Shown here: piece by piece, positions 6,541 to 8,366 of the stretch
Layout: each line of letters opens with the position of its first letter
Position numbering within the stretch: the first letter of the stretch is position 1
NCBI GenBank assembly: GCA_016776525.1
Contig: JADHTD010000107.1
Coordinates: 1 to 8,366 of the forward strand
Direction of reading: 5' to 3'
Origin: Rhodospirillales bacterium
Lineage (GTDB): Bacteria; Pseudomonadota; Alphaproteobacteria; Rhodospirillales; JADHTD01
DNA: 8,366 nucleotides
Program-made: the position numbers and the translations under genes
The notes under the pieces: generated by a model
What the model saw: only the letters and a program-made list of their open reading frames with translations
What the model was told of the DNA's origin: nothing
Database searches by the model: none

Positions 6541-7050
6541 TCAAACGTCACTATTAAAACATTTTGACGTCATGAGCCGAAGCGTTTGAGTCATTTGAGC
6601 TGCACTGCTGAACGACAACGTCCCGACCGATACTTTTTCAAGAATATAAATGGAGTGTTTTTCAAGCTTATTGATTTGCTTGATCTCTACAATGCGAATA
6701 TCGACCGGCCATGAACCCTTGGCAAAATTTATGTAATCGATGGCGATATCGAAACCACCGCCGGAATCCACCTCAATCACAGCCTTCGGGTGCGTCAGCT
6801 GGATACAGGCGAGCAGGTCGTAAATCGGCAATAACGGCCCAACATCCGTTTCCTTAACGTAGACGGGATCGTTTGGGACGCTGTAGGTACGCATATCCTC
6901 GAACACAGCCGAGTTTTTAATAAAATGATCCACCGCCCCCTGCATGCTTTTTGTAACACGCCAGATGTCCTTCTCCGCCGCTACCGCCCCTCCAAATGGA
7001 AGGGCGGCAACAACGGCAAGCAGGAGAGCAAAACGAAAGATCGCTTGCAT
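6541..7050 (-). CDS. Small exported protein of unknown function, downstream of the secretin
   Basis: This encodes 169 residues that I do not recognise. The N-terminus is a clear signal peptide (MQAIFRFALLLAVVAALPFG, then likely cleavage after AVAA, before E26). There is no lipobox cysteine, so the mature protein should be soluble in the periplasm or secreted. It contains two cysteines (82 and 164) that could pair. The mature part mixes helices (near 30-47) and strands (AVIEVDSGGGFDIAI at 90-104, VDIRIVEIKQI at 116-126), compatible with a small alpha/beta fold. The start is ATG at 7050, with a strong AAGGAGG ribosome site seven bases upstream. A TTG one codon earlier would be too close to that site. 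The gene lies 12 bases after the secretin stop, and the ribosome site overlaps that stop, so the two are co-translated and probably work together. A pilotin or accessory role is only a guess. Confidence 0.8.
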   Translation of the reverse strand: MQAIFRFALLLAVVAALPFGGAVAAEKDIWRVTKSMQGAVDHFIKNSAVFEDMRTYSVPNDPVYVKETDVGPLLPIYDLLACIQLTHPKAVIEVDSGGGFDIAIDYINFAKGSWPVDIRIVEIKQINKLEKHSIYILEKVSVGTLSFSSAAQMTQTLRLMTSKCFNSDV

Positions 7051-7062
7051 CAAACAGCCTCC

Positions 7063-8366
7063 TTAGAAGTAGAGGAACTGAAGGGTGCGTTCGATCATCC
7101 GCTCAATGCGACCGGGATAGTCCCATTTCTCCATTTTCACATCGCCGGAACGGAATTCCTTGAAGAATTTTCCGTTCCGCAAATGATAGAGCACGGAATC
7201 AACGGTTGACGCAGGACGGAACCAGTCATCCCGGACCTTAAGCTCTTTCAGGTTTTTCTGATTAACATCCTTATCGGACGGCATCGCCCGATCAACCTTT
7301 TCGGTGCCGTCTTCAAAGGTAAAACGAGCCTTGCGCGGGGTCAGCAGGATCAGAACCGATTTGTTGAAATCAACTGTGCTTTCGTTTGAGAACAGGTACT
7401 GAACCACCGGGATATCCTGAAGCAGGGGAACCCCGTCACGAACCGTCTCGGTCTCTTTTTCACTCAGGCCGCTCAATATCAGGGTCTGGCCGAACTTCAT
7501 GGCGACGTTGGCAGTCACCAGGGTCTTGGTGGTTTGCGCGAATTTAGTGAAATCGGCAGTAGCAGAACGGCCTTCAACAAAAGCGCGTGCTGCAGAAACA
7601 TTGAGCTCCACCATATCCTTGCTTAAGAACTTCGGCGTCACATCGAGCTTGATGCCGACCGGAATATCCTGGACCGCGCCTTCGCTGCCGGCCGAGCCGG
7701 TCAACTCGACATGCCAGACGGCGCCCGAGAAAAACTCCGACTTCTTGCCGTCCAGGGAGACCAGGGTCGGTCGGGCGAGCACTTCATTGCTATCGTTGAC
7801 ATCGTTGAAAATGTTCAGCGAATAGGCCGATGAGGCGAAGGTCAGTGTCGGCGCCCAGGTCAGGTTGTTGGTAACCGTCGATGTGTCTTGATTGTAGTCA
7901 TTGATCTTGTTGTAGGTAACCGTGCCGCCCAAAGTCGCCGTAAGGCCGCTCAAAAGGTTGACGCCCTTGGTGGTGGTCAGGCGTTCTTCCGTGCGGATAA
8001 TAACAACGTCGACTAAGGCCATTTTAGTCGAGACCTTCTTGGCTGTAGACGACGAGTCTGAGCTGGAGCTGTCGTTGCTATCGACCGTAACCCCTTCGGT
8101 AGCAGCCTTCGACCCGAAGATATCGGAAGTCGACTGAGCCAGTTGAAGGTAAGGCATTTTTTTGTGGAACCGGCGCCAGTCACCCATCCGGGTGCTTAGA
8201 TGCGCCTTGCGAAAGGATGCCTTGCTATCCGTCAGGCGATTGTAAACAGCCATTTCCGTGGTGGCTTCATTGAGGCGGCCCGCTGCCGCCTTGATCATGA
8301 CGCTGTCATAAGTGATGTCCGGGTCATCCGGCTTGATTTCGGCCGCCTTGGTGATGGAATCCAGGG
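7063..8366 (-). CDS. Outer-membrane secretin (type II/III secretion or pilus family), N-terminal part cut off by the window edge
   Basis: The frame is open from the right edge (8366) to TAA at 7065-7063. An internal Met at 8298 is probably not the start, because coding-like sequence (ITKAAEIKPDDPDITYDSV) continues upstream of it. Numbering from that Met, residues 76-84 are a serine/aspartate-rich linker. The secretin barrel domain runs from about 93 (KMALVDVVIIRTEERLTT) to 322, with LARPTLVSLDGKKSEFFSG (174-192), GIKLDVTPKF (215-224), FGQTLILSGL (269-278) and the signature GVPLLQDIPVVQYLFS, then SVLILLTPRK (289-323). Secretins form multimeric gated outer-membrane channels for type II and III secretion, type IV pili or phage export. 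Here the domain is followed by a tail of about 88 residues ending in FLYF. An aromatic last residue is common in outer-membrane proteins. Which secretion system it serves cannot be told, because the neighbouring genes lie outside the window. Confidence 0.88.
   Translation of the reverse strand, partial: LDSITKAAEIKPDDPDITYDSVMIKAAAGRLNEATTEMAVYNRLTDSKASFRKAHLSTRMGDWRRFHKKMPYLQLAQSTSDIFGSKAATEGVTVDSNDSSSSDSSSTAKKVSTKMALVDVVIIRTEERLTTTKGVNLLSGLTATLGGTVTYNKINDYNQDTSTVTNNLTWAPTLTFASSAYSLNIFNDVNDSNEVLARPTLVSLDGKKSEFFSGAVWHVELTGSAGSEGAVQDIPVGIKLDVTPKFLSKDMVELNVSAARAFVEGRSATADFTKFAQTTKTLVTANVAMKFGQTLILSGLSEKETETVRDGVPLLQDIPVVQYLFSNESTVDFNKSVLILLTPRKARFTFEDGTEKVDRAMPSDKDVNQKNLKELKVRDDWFRPASTVDSVLYHLRNGKFFKEFRSGDVKMEKWDYPGRIERMIERTLQFLYF

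Noticed and set aside
6268..6567. 99-codon plus-strand frame through the convergent intergenic region
   Set aside because: It begins inside the RdhA-like gene in another frame and its distinctive peptide comes from the palindromic repeat at 6420-6450.

Overview
The window looks like chromosomal DNA from an alphaproteobacterium, probably a free-living or marine Rhodospirillales-type organism. This is inferred from the moderately high GC with GC-ending codons, a TAXI-type TRAP transporter controlled by an IclR regulator, and a palindromic repeat of a kind I recall from many alphaproteobacterial genomes. I see no tRNA, rRNA, CRISPR array, insertion sequence or phage gene.

Left and centre (1-6355): a catabolic or uptake locus. 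A divergent IclR-family regulator (minus strand, cut by the left edge) faces a four-gene plus-strand operon across a 194-bp AT-rich intergenic region holding two short palindromes. In order the operon encodes a periplasmic TAXI-family solute-binding protein, a fused TRAP permease, a thiamine-diphosphate (ThDP) enzyme of the acetolactate synthase/benzoylformate decarboxylase superfamily, and a short cytoplasmic protein with two [4Fe-4S] motifs and the core sequence signature of reductive dehalogenases (RdhA). The genes are tightly packed: gaps of 22 and 3 bp, then an overlap. A coherent model is that the transporter imports an organic acid, the ThDP enzyme cleaves or decarboxylates a 2-oxo acid or related compound, and the RdhA-like protein carries out a corrinoid- and Fe-S-dependent reduction such as dehalogenation. 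The regulator would sense the substrate. The substrate cannot be read from the sequence. This pairing is the most interesting thing in the window.

Middle gap (6356-6540): a convergent intergenic region with no gene. It holds two perfect 12-bp inverted repeats. One lies just after the operon. The other is a palindrome whose accidental translation gives the MSALPPKADI / MSAFGGKADI peptides.

Right (6541-8366): a minus-strand operon running in from beyond the right edge. It encodes the C-terminal part of an outer-membrane secretin with an unusual tail of about 90 residues after the secretin domain, then, 12 bp later, a small exported protein of unknown function. This is probably the end of a secretion or pilus gene cluster unrelated to the metabolic operon.
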